Origin: Candidatus Synoicihabitans palmerolidicus
GTDB lineage: Bacteria > Verrucomicrobiota > Verrucomicrobiia > Opitutales > Opitutaceae
DNA: 64,000 nucleotides
Reading direction: 5' to 3'
Assembly (NCBI GenBank): GCA_020809425.1
Contig: JAGGDC010000001.1
Coordinates: 1,811,001-1,875,000, forward strand
Shown here: in pieces, positions 51,403 to 60,435 of the stretch
How positions within the stretch are numbered: position 1 is the first letter of the stretch
How the letters are laid out: the number at the start of each line of letters is the position of its first letter
Made by a program: the position numbers and the translations under genes
The notes under the pieces: generated by a model
Told to the model about the DNA's origin: nothing
The model's database searches: none
What the model saw: the letters and a program-made list of their open reading frames with translations, nothing else

Positions 51403-52742
51403 GTTCGCGTGGTATCATCCCCTCGAATTCCAATCTGCGATCAGCGCCTTGGTTTCCTCCGTTGAGCCGTTGCTCTCAAATAATTCGGTCCTGCGCGCAA
51501 CGCCTCACCTGGACCCACTCACCGCCCGTTCTACCGACCAAACGTATTTGGTGCCCGCACTGCTTTTGGACGCCCCGCTTTGGTCTGTCCTGCGGACCAA
51601 ACTAGCCACCGCCAATCGCTACTTCATTGTGTTCGGCGAGCACCTTGACCCCGAAAAAATCGTGCCTGCCTGCCGCGATGGTGCATTCGACGTGCTGGAC
51701 CTCCACGATTCTCCTTCTCGTTGGCGCGCCTCGCTTCCTCGCGTTCCCGAAGCTCAGGCCCTCTGGTGGCAACTTTACGGCAGCGAAACCGGCGAAATCG
51801 ACCATCGTCAACTCATCGGCCGTTCACCCGCCATGAAAGCCCTGCGCCTCGCCGTGGATCGCCTCGGCCCCACCAACGCGAGCGTGCTCATCCTCGGCGA
51901 ATCGGGCACCGGCAAGGAACGCGTTGCCGAAGCCCTTCACACCGCCGGCGGGCGGGGTGAATTCGTCGCTTTCAATTGCGCCGCCCTGCCGGCCGATTTA
52001 CTCGAAGCCGAACTCTTCGGCGTCGCCAAAGGCGCCTTCACCGGTGCCCACATGGACCGTCCCGGCCTGGTCGAACAAGTCGAAGGGGGCACCTTGTTCC
52101 TCAACGAAATCGGCGAAATGGCTCCCGGCGTTCAAGCCAAACTGCTCCGCTTCCTCGAGACCCGCACCGCCCGCCGCCTCGGCTCCAACCAGTCCTACCA
52201 CGTCGACCTGCGCATTGTCGCCGCCACCAACCGCAACCTCGATCGCGCCATGAGCGACGTCCCGTCCCGTCCCGACCTCTACTACCGCCTTGCCGAAATC
52301 ACTTTGCCTCTCCCCGCGTTGCGCGAACGCACAGAGGACATTCCGCTCCTTGCCCGCCATTTCGTGGACCTCGCAGGCACTCGGTTCGGCAAATTCTTCG
52401 ACGCCGTTGAACCGGATCCCCTCGTCATATTTCAGACTCACTCGTGGCCGGGAAACATCCGCGAACTGAAGAACACACTCGATCGACTCGTCCTCATGCA
52501 CGATGGCCCCGTCCTCCGCGCCGGATGGTGTGATCCGCCTCGCCGCTACCGCCGACCGCCACATCGTCCACCGCCGCCGCGCCCGTCAGCCCGCCTTCCC
52601 CCGTGCTGCGGAGCCAAAAAGATCGCCTCAATCGCGCACGCACGCTTCTCGCTTCCGGCCACTCAAATCTCGCCGAGGTCGCTGCCGAAATTGCGTGCCC
52701 CCCTCCACCCTTTTCCGCTGGCGCCAGGCCGGCAAAATCTAG
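51401..52742 (+). pseudogene. Sigma-54-dependent activator (NtrC family), C-terminus frameshifted
   Basis: The N-terminal ~120 residues form a degenerate receiver-like domain without a clear acceptor Asp. The AAA+ domain is complete: IGRSPAMKALRLAV, Walker [29 protein letters not shown] (sigma-54 contact GAFTGA), Walker B-like [12 protein letters not shown] (usual LDEIGE, Asp to Asn), arginine-finger region DLYYRLAEITLPLPALRER, and SWPGNIRELKNTLDRLVL. After about 52505 the frame breaks at least twice; the HTH is still visible as RARTLLASGHSNLAEVAAEI and TLFRWRQAGKI. It sits divergently to the sorting-signal operon and so may have controlled exosortase substrates. Confidence 0.8.
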
Positions 52743-52805
52743 CCGCGTTCTGCGCTCCACTTCACCGTTCTTTGGCGCCACCGAAGCAGTCGCCGAATCA
52801 CCGGT

Positions 52806-53398
52806 CTAGAGCGCCCCCAACTCCGGCCAGGCGGCCAACAACGCCTCCCTGTTCACCGACCGCTCGTCAACCGACGTAAGCACCACCAGAACGGGCTCCT
52901 GGCCCGACGCGCCCAACGTCACCCGCCGCAACGTCGTGCGCCACCAGTAGGTCATCGCTGAACCCAATGCGTGCTCCCCTTCCGTAAACCAATACAACGC
53001 TTCCGCCTGCTCACCTCGTCGGGACAACGTTACCCGCGTCGCCTCACCTATCTCCACCGGCATGACGTGCTGATCCAAAACCTCCCAACCCGCGCCTCGA
53101 AAACAAAACAACGGGTCATGCACCGCATGCCGGTTTTTCGTACCGTCTATGATCGTGAGTACCACCTGCGGTCCCCGCACTTGCGCAACCCGCTTTAAGA
53201 CCGTAGCGCCCGCATAGATCTGCTGCTCGACGTCCGACACCGCGACGTCCTGCGACCTGACCATGCCCCCCCCCGCTGCGGCAACGCATCCAATCGTGAT
53301 GACGAGTTCGGTATCGGATAAAACTGCCACACCGTCCCCAACACGATTGCCAGCCCGATCGCCGCCCACATCAACGTGGTCTTCAACTTCACTGTCAC
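52806..53398 (-). pseudogene. EpsI-like exosortase-associated protein (DUF3485-like), frameshifted in a C9 run
   Basis: GTG 53398 gives TVKLKTTLMWAAIGLAIVLGTVW, a membrane anchor, then NSSSRLDALPQRGG. A 9-base poly-C run (53266-53274, poly-G on this strand) shifts the frame; the protein continues GMVRSQDVAVSDVEQQIYAGATV, VVLTIIDGTKNRHAVHDPLFCFRGAGWEVLDQ and EALYWFTEGEHALGSAMTYWW. The HDPLFCFRGAGW box matches the HxPxxCxxxxGW-like region of EpsI proteins, partners of exosortases. Its start overlaps the previous gene's stop. Ends at TAG 52806. Confidence 0.7.
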
Positions 53399-53859
53399 CG
53401 CGCCCCCTCCTCATCCGTTCTGGTTCCTGGTCCCGGCCACCCCACCACCCCCACGCCGCTCACGATGAGTCGCAGGGGCAAATCTCCCCCGGGAAACCCC
53501 GCCTTCGCACTGACCCAACCGAGTGCGGGAACCCACGCCAAGCCCGCCACCGCCACCGCGATACGCGGCCACCACCCGGGCACCCACGCCGCCACCGCCG
53601 CCAGATGACTGGCCACGTTCAAGTGACCGACAAATCCGACCAACTCGACCCCCAGGGACACTGCCAACACCTTCGCCACCGGCATCGCACCGTGTCGCGG
53701 AATCGCCGCCCCGGCCAACCTCAGCCAGATCAACGCCACCACCCAACCCCACCGGTCATACGGCGCATTCCTCCACGCCCACAGGACCTCCCCACTCAAC
53801 ACCACCGTTACCCCCACCAGCAAAACTCCAGCTATTCGTAATTGAGTTCCACTCGCCAT
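53395..53859 (-). CDS. Multi-pass membrane protein of the exosortase locus, unknown function
   Basis: 154 residues from ATG 53859 (overlapping the stop of the exosortase tail, TGATG). About four hydrophobic segments: IAGVLLVGVTVVLSGEVLWAW, WVVALIWLRLAGAAIP, AAVAAWVPGWWPRIAVAVAGL and LIVSGVGVVGW. No catalytic motif recognised. Gene order exosortase end, this protein, EpsI-like protein suggests a role in anchoring or export of sorted proteins. Uninterrupted, although both neighbours are broken. Confidence 0.55.
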   Translation of the reverse strand: MASGTQLRIAGVLLVGVTVVLSGEVLWAWRNAPYDRWGWVVALIWLRLAGAAIPRHGAMPVAKVLAVSLGVELVGFVGHLNVASHLAAVAAWVPGWWPRIAVAVAGLAWVPALGWVSAKAGFPGGDLPLRLIVSGVGVVGWPGPGTRTDEEGAR

Positions 53860-54011
53860 CAGGTCGCTCCTTTCGGCTTCATCCCGATTTTTCCCAGAAC
53901 TCGAAAAACCGCCATGCAGAGGCCAAACATCACCATCAATACCGCCCATCCGCCCCAGTCGTGAAACCAGCCCATCGCCGCCTCCGGGCCGTAACTCAAT
54001 CCTGCCACCCC
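53859..54011 (-). pseudogene. C-terminal fragment of a second exosortase
   Basis: The last ~50 codons of a membrane protein: GVAGLSYGPEAAMGWFHDWGGWAVLMVMFGLCMAVFRVLGKIGM. The FHDWGGW element with its His followed by a helix is like the C-terminal part of exosortases. Upstream it is cut by IS630 copy 2 (54014). The DNA on the far side of the IS (55203 onward) belongs to an unrelated TonB-like gene on the opposite strand, so the rest of this gene has been deleted. Confidence 0.6.
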
Positions 54012-54013
54012 TA

Positions 54014-55200
54014 GTGTTCCGGGAGTTAATTCACTATCCGAATGAAGGGATGCGGCGGTGCAGGCGCGTTGGATTTTCTCCAGGATGGCGGCGCCTTCGG
54101 CCTTCCAAGTGTAGCGTAGCGGGTGGGTTCGAGGTCGCGTGCGGCCATGTAGGTTTCGATGGCGTTGGTGAGGTCTCGAACGCTGGTGAAGCTGCCATCG
54201 CGGATACAATCGACGGTGAGGTCGCGGAAGAAGCGCTCCACTAGATTCAACCAGGAAGAGGATGTTGGAGTGCAGTGCGATGCGCTCGACGCCATGGGCT
54301 TTGGCATGGCGCTGATTGCGCCACTTTATCCAGCTCTTCACTTTGGCGTGCTTGTGGGTGGCGTCGTTGTCGATGATCAGATGCAGGACCAAGCCGTCGG
54401 GTGCCTGCGCATCGATGTGCTGGAGGAAACCGAGCCATTCGCGGTGGGTATGCCGAGAGGCCGGTGCGTCGCATGATTTTGCCGGCCAGATAGCCGAGGG
54501 CGGCGAATAGCGTGACCGTGCCGTGGCGGGTGTAATCGTGGGTGGCGGTTTTGATGTGCCCGATACCCAAGGCAGGCCCGGCTGGGTGCGCTCAAGCGCC
54601 TGGCACTGGCTTTTCTCGTCGCAACACAGCACCAAGGCCCGATCGGGCGGATTCAGATACAAGCCGATGACATCCCAAAACTTGGCCTCGAAGTTCCGGT
54701 CACGCGACAACTTGAACGTTCGTCGCAAATGGGGCTTCAGGTCGTTGGCCCGCCACAGACGCTGCACGGTGTGGGCCGACACCCCCTTTGGCCTTGGCCA
54801 TCGCCCGTGAGGACCAGCGGGTGCGCCCGGCCGGGGGTTGCGTGACTTCAGTGACGATCTGAGCGCGAATCGCCACAATCCACACTCGGCTTCCGGCCCG
54901 AACGTCTCGCTTCGGCCCATCCAGCCAACCCTGCCTCACGAAATCGCTTTTCCCACTTCGCCACCACCGGACGATTCACTCCGATCTGAGCAGCCACCGG
55001 CTCCTGGCTTTTCCCTTCGGCCCGCAACAACACGATGCGCGCCCGCCTGACCTCCCGTTGCGGCGTGGTCGGGCGTTTGATCATCTGTTCAAGTTCTTGA
55101 TGCTGCGCGGCATCAATGATTAGCGGATTAACAGGGCGGGCCATGCACCCATCCTGCACTACTATGTTTGTTTCGTATAGCTAATTAACTCCCACTACAC
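54014..55200 (-). mobile_element. IS630-family element, copy 2, with intact ends
   Basis: 1187 bp; terminal repeats GTGTTCCGGGAGTTAATTC at the left and the reverse of GTGTAGTGGGAGTTAATTAGC at the right; TA on both sides (54012-54013, 55201-55202). The transposase on the minus strand starts at 55159 (MQDGCMARPVNPLIID) and has the same DDE segments as copy 1 (LVLCCDEKSQCQALE, LIIDNDATHKHAKV, SSSWLNLVERFF). Frameshifts near 54880, at the A3G5 run near 54785 (A2G5 in copy 1), near 54580 and near 54120. It keeps TGG where copy 1 has TGA (28631-28633). Confidence 0.88.
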
Positions 55201-55202
55201 TA

Positions 55203-55434
55203 GTATCCGGCCAAACTGAAACAGGAGCAAGTAGGCGGCCTCGTGCTTCTCGACGTCGTGATCGACGATAAAGGACAGGTCGGCAGCGCCGATGTCGTAA
55301 AATCGACGGCGGACGATTTTGTGGCACCAACCCTCGCTGCTGTAAAAAAATGGCGCTTCAAGCCCGCCAAAATCGCAGGCGAAAACGTCTGGGTTCGCCT
55401 TCGCCTGCCGGTCAAGTTCTCCCCCGCGAGCTAA
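55203..55434 (+). pseudogene. TonB C-terminal domain remnant
   Basis: Frame reading YPAKLKQEQVGGLVLLDVVIDDKGQVGSADVVKSTADDFVAPTL (in two halves) and VKKWRFKPAKIAGENVWVRLRLPVKF is the periplasmic C-terminal domain of a TonB/energy-transducer protein. The N-terminal membrane helix and Pro-rich linker are gone, cut at IS630 copy 2. Followed by an intrinsic terminator at 55468-55499. It may be the former partner of TonB-dependent receptors such as the one at the window start. Confidence 0.75.
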
Positions 55435-55467
55435 CCCTTTCCGCAACACCCATCCTCCCCCCTCTCG

Positions 55468-55499
55468 CGGCTCGTCTCCTCCCGGACGGGCCGTTTTTT
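55468..55499 (+). terminator. Intrinsic terminator after the TonB remnant
   Basis: Stem CGGCTCGTC (55468-55476) with GACGGGCCG (55485-55493), one G-T pair, 8-nt loop, followed by TTTTTTG. Confidence 0.8.
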
Positions 55500-55510
55500 G
55501 TCATTGGGCC

Positions 55511-56581
55511 CTAGACCATGCGGGTCGGCTTATTGCTCGAGGGCGAACTCACATCCAACCGAAGCGACTCGAGATTCTCCCGTACCAACTCCCCCATCGA
55601 CTGACACTTTAGATACGCATCCCGGCGGAAAAACTCTGCCAGCCCCGCCCGCAGATCATGAAGATGTTCGGGTGGCGCAATCCGGTCCGCCGCCATCGCC
55701 GCGAGCAATTCACCGAGCATGGTCTCCGTGATCGCCGCCCGGTGCAGGATCGCCACCCGCTCTTCGCGCTGATACTGCTGGGCCGTCTCCACCCGCAGAT
55801 GCTTCATGCAAAACATGGCGAATGACCAATTCTCCTTAAAAAACTGCGGCCGATAAAAATTGAGGCGTCTTTCATAGCTCTGCTGGTCAAAATCCATGGC
55901 CCGGATCCTCAACTGCGCCCCTTCAAAATCCGGGGTCACCACCACAACAAAATTGTAGGCCCGCATGTCACCCAGGAGCCGCACGAAACACCGTTCGTTG
56001 AACTTCACCAACTCCTTCGCCACGCGTACGGGCTTCAAGTCCTTTCCCTCTAGCCATTTATCAATGAACACATCTCCCGGTAGCCCCGCCACATGCTCCT
56101 CCACCAACGTCGCCCCACTCGTGAAGTAGTTCATGCGATTTGGTGACAATAGATGTTCCAGCTCCAGTCCATACACCCGCGAGGCATCCCCTCTCTTAAT
56201 GTAGAAATAGTCCGCGTTGTCATTGAACGCATTCACAATCCGAATACGAAACGGCGCCGAATTCCCAAACGAACAATAGTCGATGCGATCCACATACAAA
56301 TGCTGCATCACCGACATGTCGCCATCCGTGCGCAACAACGCGTAGACGCGCTTCAGATCCTCATGCAGCGGTCCCATCTCCAGCCGGCTGTAGATCACAC
56401 AATCCCACAAAGTCGGCACCCCCTGGACATCCGGCAACGGACACGACTCCTCAAAAGTCAGCAATCGTTCGTAACTGATCGGCAACGATCGCTCCCGCCG
56501 GTTTCGGCGTAAGTAGTCACGCAACCGATCCGAAATCAAAAAGCTGGGTTTCTTAAGTTGCGGGCGCTCGTCGTCGGCCAT
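55511..56581 (-). CDS. Unknown protein with kinase-like motifs
   Basis: Intact 356-residue cytoplasmic protein from ATG 56581 (MADDERPQLKKPSFLISD). No family recognised with confidence. Residues ~120-260 show an order reminiscent of protein-kinase-like folds: NADYFYIKRGDASRVYGLELEHLL (a possible Lys-Glu pair), GDVFIDKWLEGKDL (hinge-like), RCFVRLLGDMRAYNFVVVV (compare the HxDxxxxN catalytic loop; here GDMRAYN) and LRIRAMDFDQQSYERR (compare the metal-binding DFD/DFG). The helical C-terminus is EFFRRDAYLKCQSMGELV. No signal peptide. The kinase idea is an inference from motif spacing only. Intact in a decaying region, so probably functional. Confidence 0.6.
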   Translation of the reverse strand: MADDERPQLKKPSFLISDRLRDYLRRNRRERSLPISYERLLTFEESCPLPDVQGVPTLWDCVIYSRLEMGPLHEDLKRVYALLRTDGDMSVMQHLYVDRIDYCSFGNSAPFRIRIVNAFNDNADYFYIKRGDASRVYGLELEHLLSPNRMNYFTSGATLVEEHVAGLPGDVFIDKWLEGKDLKPVRVAKELVKFNERCFVRLLGDMRAYNFVVVVTPDFEGAQLRIRAMDFDQQSYERRLNFYRPQFFKENWSFAMFCMKHLRVETAQQYQREERVAILHRAAITETMLGELLAAMAADRIAPPEHLHDLRAGLAEFFRRDAYLKCQSMGELVRENLESLRLDVSSPSSNKPTRMV

Positions 56582-56773
56582 TCATCCAACGTGAACACCT
56601 TTGCTCCCTCCACGCAACGTCCGAGCCCTGCTCTACCTGCACCTCGAGGCTCAATTCGCAAAAAATCCGTCAAAGTACGGCGCCATGAGGGATCTTCCTC
56701 GTCTGCATCCGCATTATGTAACTACTAAAACGACCATGTTGGTCTTGGCTATGACGACTCTGGAAAGATCCAA

Positions 56774-57007
56774 ATGGTGCCCACGCACTTTTGGGTCAAC
56801 GTCTTCCTGGTCATACTCAGCGGCATCGTCGCGCTCATTCTCGTGCGCCACGCGGCCCGCATGAACCGCTACGTACTCACACTTATCATTGTGCTACTCA
56901 CGACAACCATTGGCTTTCAATGGATCTACGAGCGTAACGAGCCCCGCTTTTTCACCCCTTTAATCAACCAGATCGCTCCGCTCTTTCCCCAGAAACCCCA
57001 CTACTAG
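56774..57007 (+). CDS. Small two-helix membrane protein, unknown
   Basis: 77 residues from ATG 56774: FWVNVFLVILSGIVALILVRHAARMNRYVLTLIIVLLTTTIGFQWIYE, two hydrophobic helices joined by a basic turn, then FFTPLINQIAPLFPQ. No family recognised. It precedes gnd by 190 bp in the same direction. Confidence 0.55.
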   Translation: MVPTHFWVNVFLVILSGIVALILVRHAARMNRYVLTLIIVLLTTTIGFQWIYERNEPRFFTPLINQIAPLFPQKPHY

Positions 57008-57196
57008 CACGGAGTTCCTCCATCGCATTGCGGTCCTTGCCTCGCCCACCGTATAGATTCGGAACTCCCTCATTCTTTACGTTTGGCGACTGAAATACCT
57101 GCGGGTTGCGACGCCTTGCTCCTTGTTTCTGCTCAAGAATTTTCTGTTTTTCATACCTGCTTTGCGGATTTCGCGATGGCTATCACCTAGGACATC

Positions 57197-58720
57197 GTGC
57201 ATGTTGACCGCCTTCGTGTGCCCAAAGAACATTCAGACATCGGACTCATCGGCCTCGCCGTGATGGGTCAAAATCTCGCGCTCAATATCGCCGATCACGG
57301 TTTTCAGATCTCCGTCTACAACCGGACGACCGCGAAGACCGATGCTTTCGTCGCGGCCAACCCCGACACCCCGGGCGGCCTCGTCGGCACTCCGACTCTC
57401 GAGGCCTTCGTCCAGTCCCTGGCCAAGCCTCACAAGATGATCATTCTGGTCCAGGCCGGCAAGGCTACCGACGCAGTCATCGACGGCCTCATCCCCCTGC
57501 TCGATCCGAACGACATCATCATCGACGGAGGTAACGCCCTCTGGACCGACACCATCCGCCGTGAAGCCAACCTCAAGTCCAAGGGACTTCGCTTCATCGG
57601 TTCCGGCGTATCTGGCGGCGAAGAAGGAGCGCGCTTCGGCCCGTCCCTCATGCCGGGCGGTGAAAAAGGAGCGTGGAACGAGCTCAAACCCATTTGGCGA
57701 GCCATCGCCGCCAAGGTCGACAAAGTCACCGGCAAGCCCCTCGAAGGAGCAGTCCCCGGCAAACCCGTCAAAGGGGGCGTGCCCTGCACCACCTACATCG
57801 GCGAAAACGGCGCCGGTCACTACGTCAAAATGGTCCACAACGGCATCGAGTATGGCGACATGCAGATGATCTGTGAGGCCTACGACCTCATGAAGGGCCT
57901 CCTTGGCCTCAAGGCCAAGGAAATGGGCGAGATCTTCGCCGAATGGAACAAGGGTGCCCTCGACTCCTTCCTCATCGAAATCACCGCCGATATTCTCCAA
58001 CAAAAAGACCCTGCTTCCCGCAAGGCATTCGTCGACGTCGTGCTCGACACCGCCGGCCAAAAGGGCACCGGCAAATGGACCGCGACCAACGCTCTCGATA
58101 TGGGCATTGCCGCCCCCACCATCGCCGAGTCCGTCTTCTCCCGCTGCCTTTCCGCCGTGAAGGAAGAACGCGTGGCCGCTTCAAAAATCCTAAAAGGCCC
58201 CAAGAAAAAATTCAAGGAATCCAAAGATGCGCTCATCGCCGCCATCCACGACGCCCTCTATTGTTCCAAAATCTGCTCCTACGCTCAAGGCTTCCAGCTC
58301 ATGCGTGAGGCCCAGAAGGAATACGGCTGGAAACTCAACTTCGGTCAAATCGCTCAAATCTTCCGCGGCGGTTGCATCATCCGTGCAGCCTTCCTCCAAA
58401 AAATCACCGAGGCCTACGCCCGAGATAAGAAATTGGCCAACCTCCTCCTCGATCCCTACTTCAACAAGACGATCCAAAACGCTCAAGAAAGCTGGCGCAA
58501 AGTCGTAGCTCTCGCCGCTGAATACGGCGTCCCCGCCCCGACGTTCAGCTCCGCCCTGGCCTACTACGACGGCTACCGCAGCGCCCGCCTCCCGGCCAAT
58601 TTACTACAAGCCCAGCGCGACTACTTCGGCGCCCACACCTACGAGCGCACCGACAAACCCCGCGGCAAGTTCCACCACATCGACTGGCCTGATCCCAAGC
58701 GGCCTCAAATCGAAGCCTAA
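57197..58720 (+). CDS. gnd: 6-phosphogluconate dehydrogenase (decarboxylating)
   Basis: Intact pentose-phosphate-pathway enzyme: 6-phosphogluconate + NADP to ribulose 5-phosphate + CO2. The N-terminal Rossmann motif is [21 protein letters not shown]; the active site [21 protein letters not shown] (catalytic Lys in HYVKMVHN) and [11 protein letters not shown] are complete; the C-terminal dimer domain ends with [20 protein letters not shown]. 507 codons from GTG 57197, about 25 more than usual; GTG 57218 or a later start may be real. Upstream in frame ATG 57174 is separated by a TAG (57188-57190). No damage inside the enzyme, so it is retained. Confidence 0.95.
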   Translation: MHVDRLRVPKEHSDIGLIGLAVMGQNLALNIADHGFQISVYNRTTAKTDAFVAANPDTPGGLVGTPTLEAFVQSLAKPHKMIILVQAGKATDAVIDGLIPLLDPNDIIIDGGNALWTDTIRREANLKSKGLRFIGSGVSGGEEGARFGPSLMPGGEKGAWNELKPIWRAIAAKVDKVTGKPLEGAVPGKPVKGGVPCTTYIGENGAGHYVKMVHNGIEYGDMQMICEAYDLMKGLLGLKAKEMGEIFAEWNKGALDSFLIEITADILQQKDPASRKAFVDVVLDTAGQKGTGKWTATNALDMGIAAPTIAESVFSRCLSAVKEERVAASKILKGPKKKFKESKDALIAAIHDALYCSKICSYAQGFQLMREAQKEYGWKLNFGQIAQIFRGGCIIRAAFLQKITEAYARDKKLANLLLDPYFNKTIQNAQESWRKVVALAAEYGVPAPTFSSALAYYDGYRSARLPANLLQAQRDYFGAHTYERTDKPRGKFHHIDWPDPKRPQIEA

Positions 58721-58755
58721 AGGTCCCTCAAACGCTCTCGTCACCGAGACTCTCC

Positions 58756-58790
58756 AGCCGCGCTCCCTCCGGAGCGCGGCTTTGTATTCG
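58756..58790 (+). terminator. gnd: Intrinsic terminator of gnd
   Basis: Perfect 11-bp stem AGCCGCGCTCC / GGAGCGCGGCT with a CTCC loop, followed by TTGTATT, 36 bp after the gnd stop codon. Confidence 0.85.
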
Positions 58791-58801
58791 ACTCCATACT
58801 T

Positions 58802-58979
58802 AGGGTGTGCCTGGGAAATAGACCGGGCCCGCGGGAAGGAGAAAGGGTACTCGGGCAAGGCGACCGAGGTGGAGGCGGGCCAGCGGCCCGTGCCGCCGAG
58901 GGCATCGCAGGCCCACTGTCCTTTCTCACTCCCTCATAGAGCGTTAGCAGTGATCTGGTTTATTTCCCAGACGCACCCT
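58802..58979 (+). repeat. 178-bp palindromic (MITE-like) element, copy 3
   Basis: Terminal inverted repeats AGGGTGTGCCTGGGAAATAGAC and the mirror ATTTCCCAGACGCACCCT, the same GC-rich interior as 47673-47850, flanked by TA on both sides (inside TTAGGG and CCCTAA). The right edge forms the TAG stop of the minus-strand gene at 58978, exactly as copy 2 does for the exosortase. No coding content. Confidence 0.85.
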
Positions 58980-59697
58980 AATCGCTCACCGCCACCTTCT
59001 GCGCCGCGCTCAAAACCAAATCCATCGCATCACCGACCTCGGCAGTTTGCCCCGGTAGCTCCGCCTGGCACCACGCGATCACATCATCGTGCTCGACCAG
59101 CGTGCAAGCCAACCACCACCGATCTCGCAGGGTAAGATTCGGAATCCTCGGAATCGCCACAAAAATACGCCTCAATATCTGCTCGTCTCCGGTCGCAAGA
59201 AACATCCCCCAGCCCAGATACAGCGATGACTTGGATTCCAGCACCAAGTGATCCATCGACGAATCACTCGATAATCCCCGTTCGAAAATCTTCCGCATCT
59301 TTGGCTTCTTCGTATCGTCTGCATAAAGTCGCAAATCTGCCTCGCCTTTCGGATACCCCGCATACCACAACGCTGAAATGACGATGCGGCGCTCCTTTTC
59401 CGGCAATGATCGACAATAGAGCAGCCATTTGTCCACCCGCTCCGGGTTCTGCCCAAATAAATTCGCCATAAACCCAACCCCGACCATCGAATGGCCGGGT
59501 AGCGCAAAATAGCGATTTCGACTGAGATCAAAAACCGAAGCGACAAAGCGCTCCGGATCAGGGTTTTCGTAATAGTGGTTCAACCACGCACGACCACGAA
59601 ACGCAGTCAGCCCGGTGGCACTCGCCGACGAAGCAAACAACACCAGCATCACTGCGATCGCACCGCGCCGCAAAGCAGCCGGACAATACCGCATCAT
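58978..59697 (-). CDS. Secreted hypothetical protein
   Basis: 239 residues from ATG 59697 (MMRYCPAALRRGAIAVMLVLFASSASATG, a signal peptide). The mature part is Trp/Tyr-rich and helical (RAWLNHYYENPDPERFVASVFDL, HSMVGVGFMANLFGQNPERVDKWL, MDHLVLESKSSLYLGWGMFLATG, LRRIFVAIPRIPNL), like small periplasmic helical-repeat proteins. No family named. The stop TAG lies on the edge of the palindromic repeat. Intact. Confidence 0.6.
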   Translation of the reverse strand: MMRYCPAALRRGAIAVMLVLFASSASATGLTAFRGRAWLNHYYENPDPERFVASVFDLSRNRYFALPGHSMVGVGFMANLFGQNPERVDKWLLYCRSLPEKERRIVISALWYAGYPKGEADLRLYADDTKKPKMRKIFERGLSSDSSMDHLVLESKSSLYLGWGMFLATGDEQILRRIFVAIPRIPNLTLRDRWWLACTLVEHDDVIAWCQAELPGQTAEVGDAMDLVLSAAQKVAVSD

Positions 59698-59922
59698 AAC
59701 AAGGGGTTTGGAGGTTTTGGATGACGGAAGGGGGACCGCCGGGGTTTCAGCAAACCTAAACCGCAAACGCGTTACCGTACAGCAGCGCAATCGTGAAACT
59801 ATCTCATACTTAATCCAACCGAACGCATCGCCCTCAAACTCACGATTATTCGACCGCGAGCATAATCCCCTACGGTTTCAACCAGTCTTGAAGACCGGAC
59901 CAACTTATCCTGAATACCCTTC

Positions 59923-60397
59923 ATGCCTCTTATCGCGACGCCGTTTACCGCCGAGACCCACGAAAGCTGGCGCATCCATAGCGTCGCTTCCTTCGCTCAC
60001 GACAAAGTTCAAGCGGGTACTTGGACCGCGGAGGAGGCCCCCCTCCCGGTCCGCGGCCTCCTTCCAAACCCTTCTCCCACAAGGCGCCAATACTCCCAAT
60101 CACCTGTTGCGACGGGTGATTGACGAAGAGTCCCAAGAGTGGGTCGGTTGGTTCTGGGTGGGCAAAGCATCCGATGGCGCTCTCGGATCGGCCTGGCTGT
60201 TCGATATCGAAATCATCCCCGCCCACCGCGGCCTGGGTCACGGCCACACGATCTTGAAAATGACCGAAACCGCCGCTAGTGAAATGGGGTTCAGCCATCT
60301 CGGCCTGCACGTTTTCGCTCACAACCATATCGCTCGCGCCCTCTATGAAGGTGCCGGATTTGAGTTAACGGACCTGTGTTATCAGAAACCGCTCTGA
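59923..60397 (+). pseudogene. GNAT acetyltransferase, frameshifted at a poly-C run
   Basis: ATG 59923 opens PLIATPFTAETHESWRIHSV and, after a shift in the C6 run near 60040, continues FQTLLPQGANTPNHLLRRV, GALGSAWLFDIEIIPAHRGLGHGHTILKMTE (acetyl-CoA loop RGLGHGH) and LGLHVFAHNHIARALYEGAGFELTDLCYQKPL, a standard GNAT end. About 158 residues. The single frameshift is its only defect. Substrate unknown. Confidence 0.75.
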
Positions 60398-60435
60398 ACG
60401 AGTCTTAATCCTGAATTATTGCCTCTCCCTTCGTC

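Noticed and set aside
57233-58060. 275-codon minus-strand frame inside gnd
   Set aside because: Shadow of the intact gnd gene; composition is acidic repeats typical of reversed GC-rich coding sequence.
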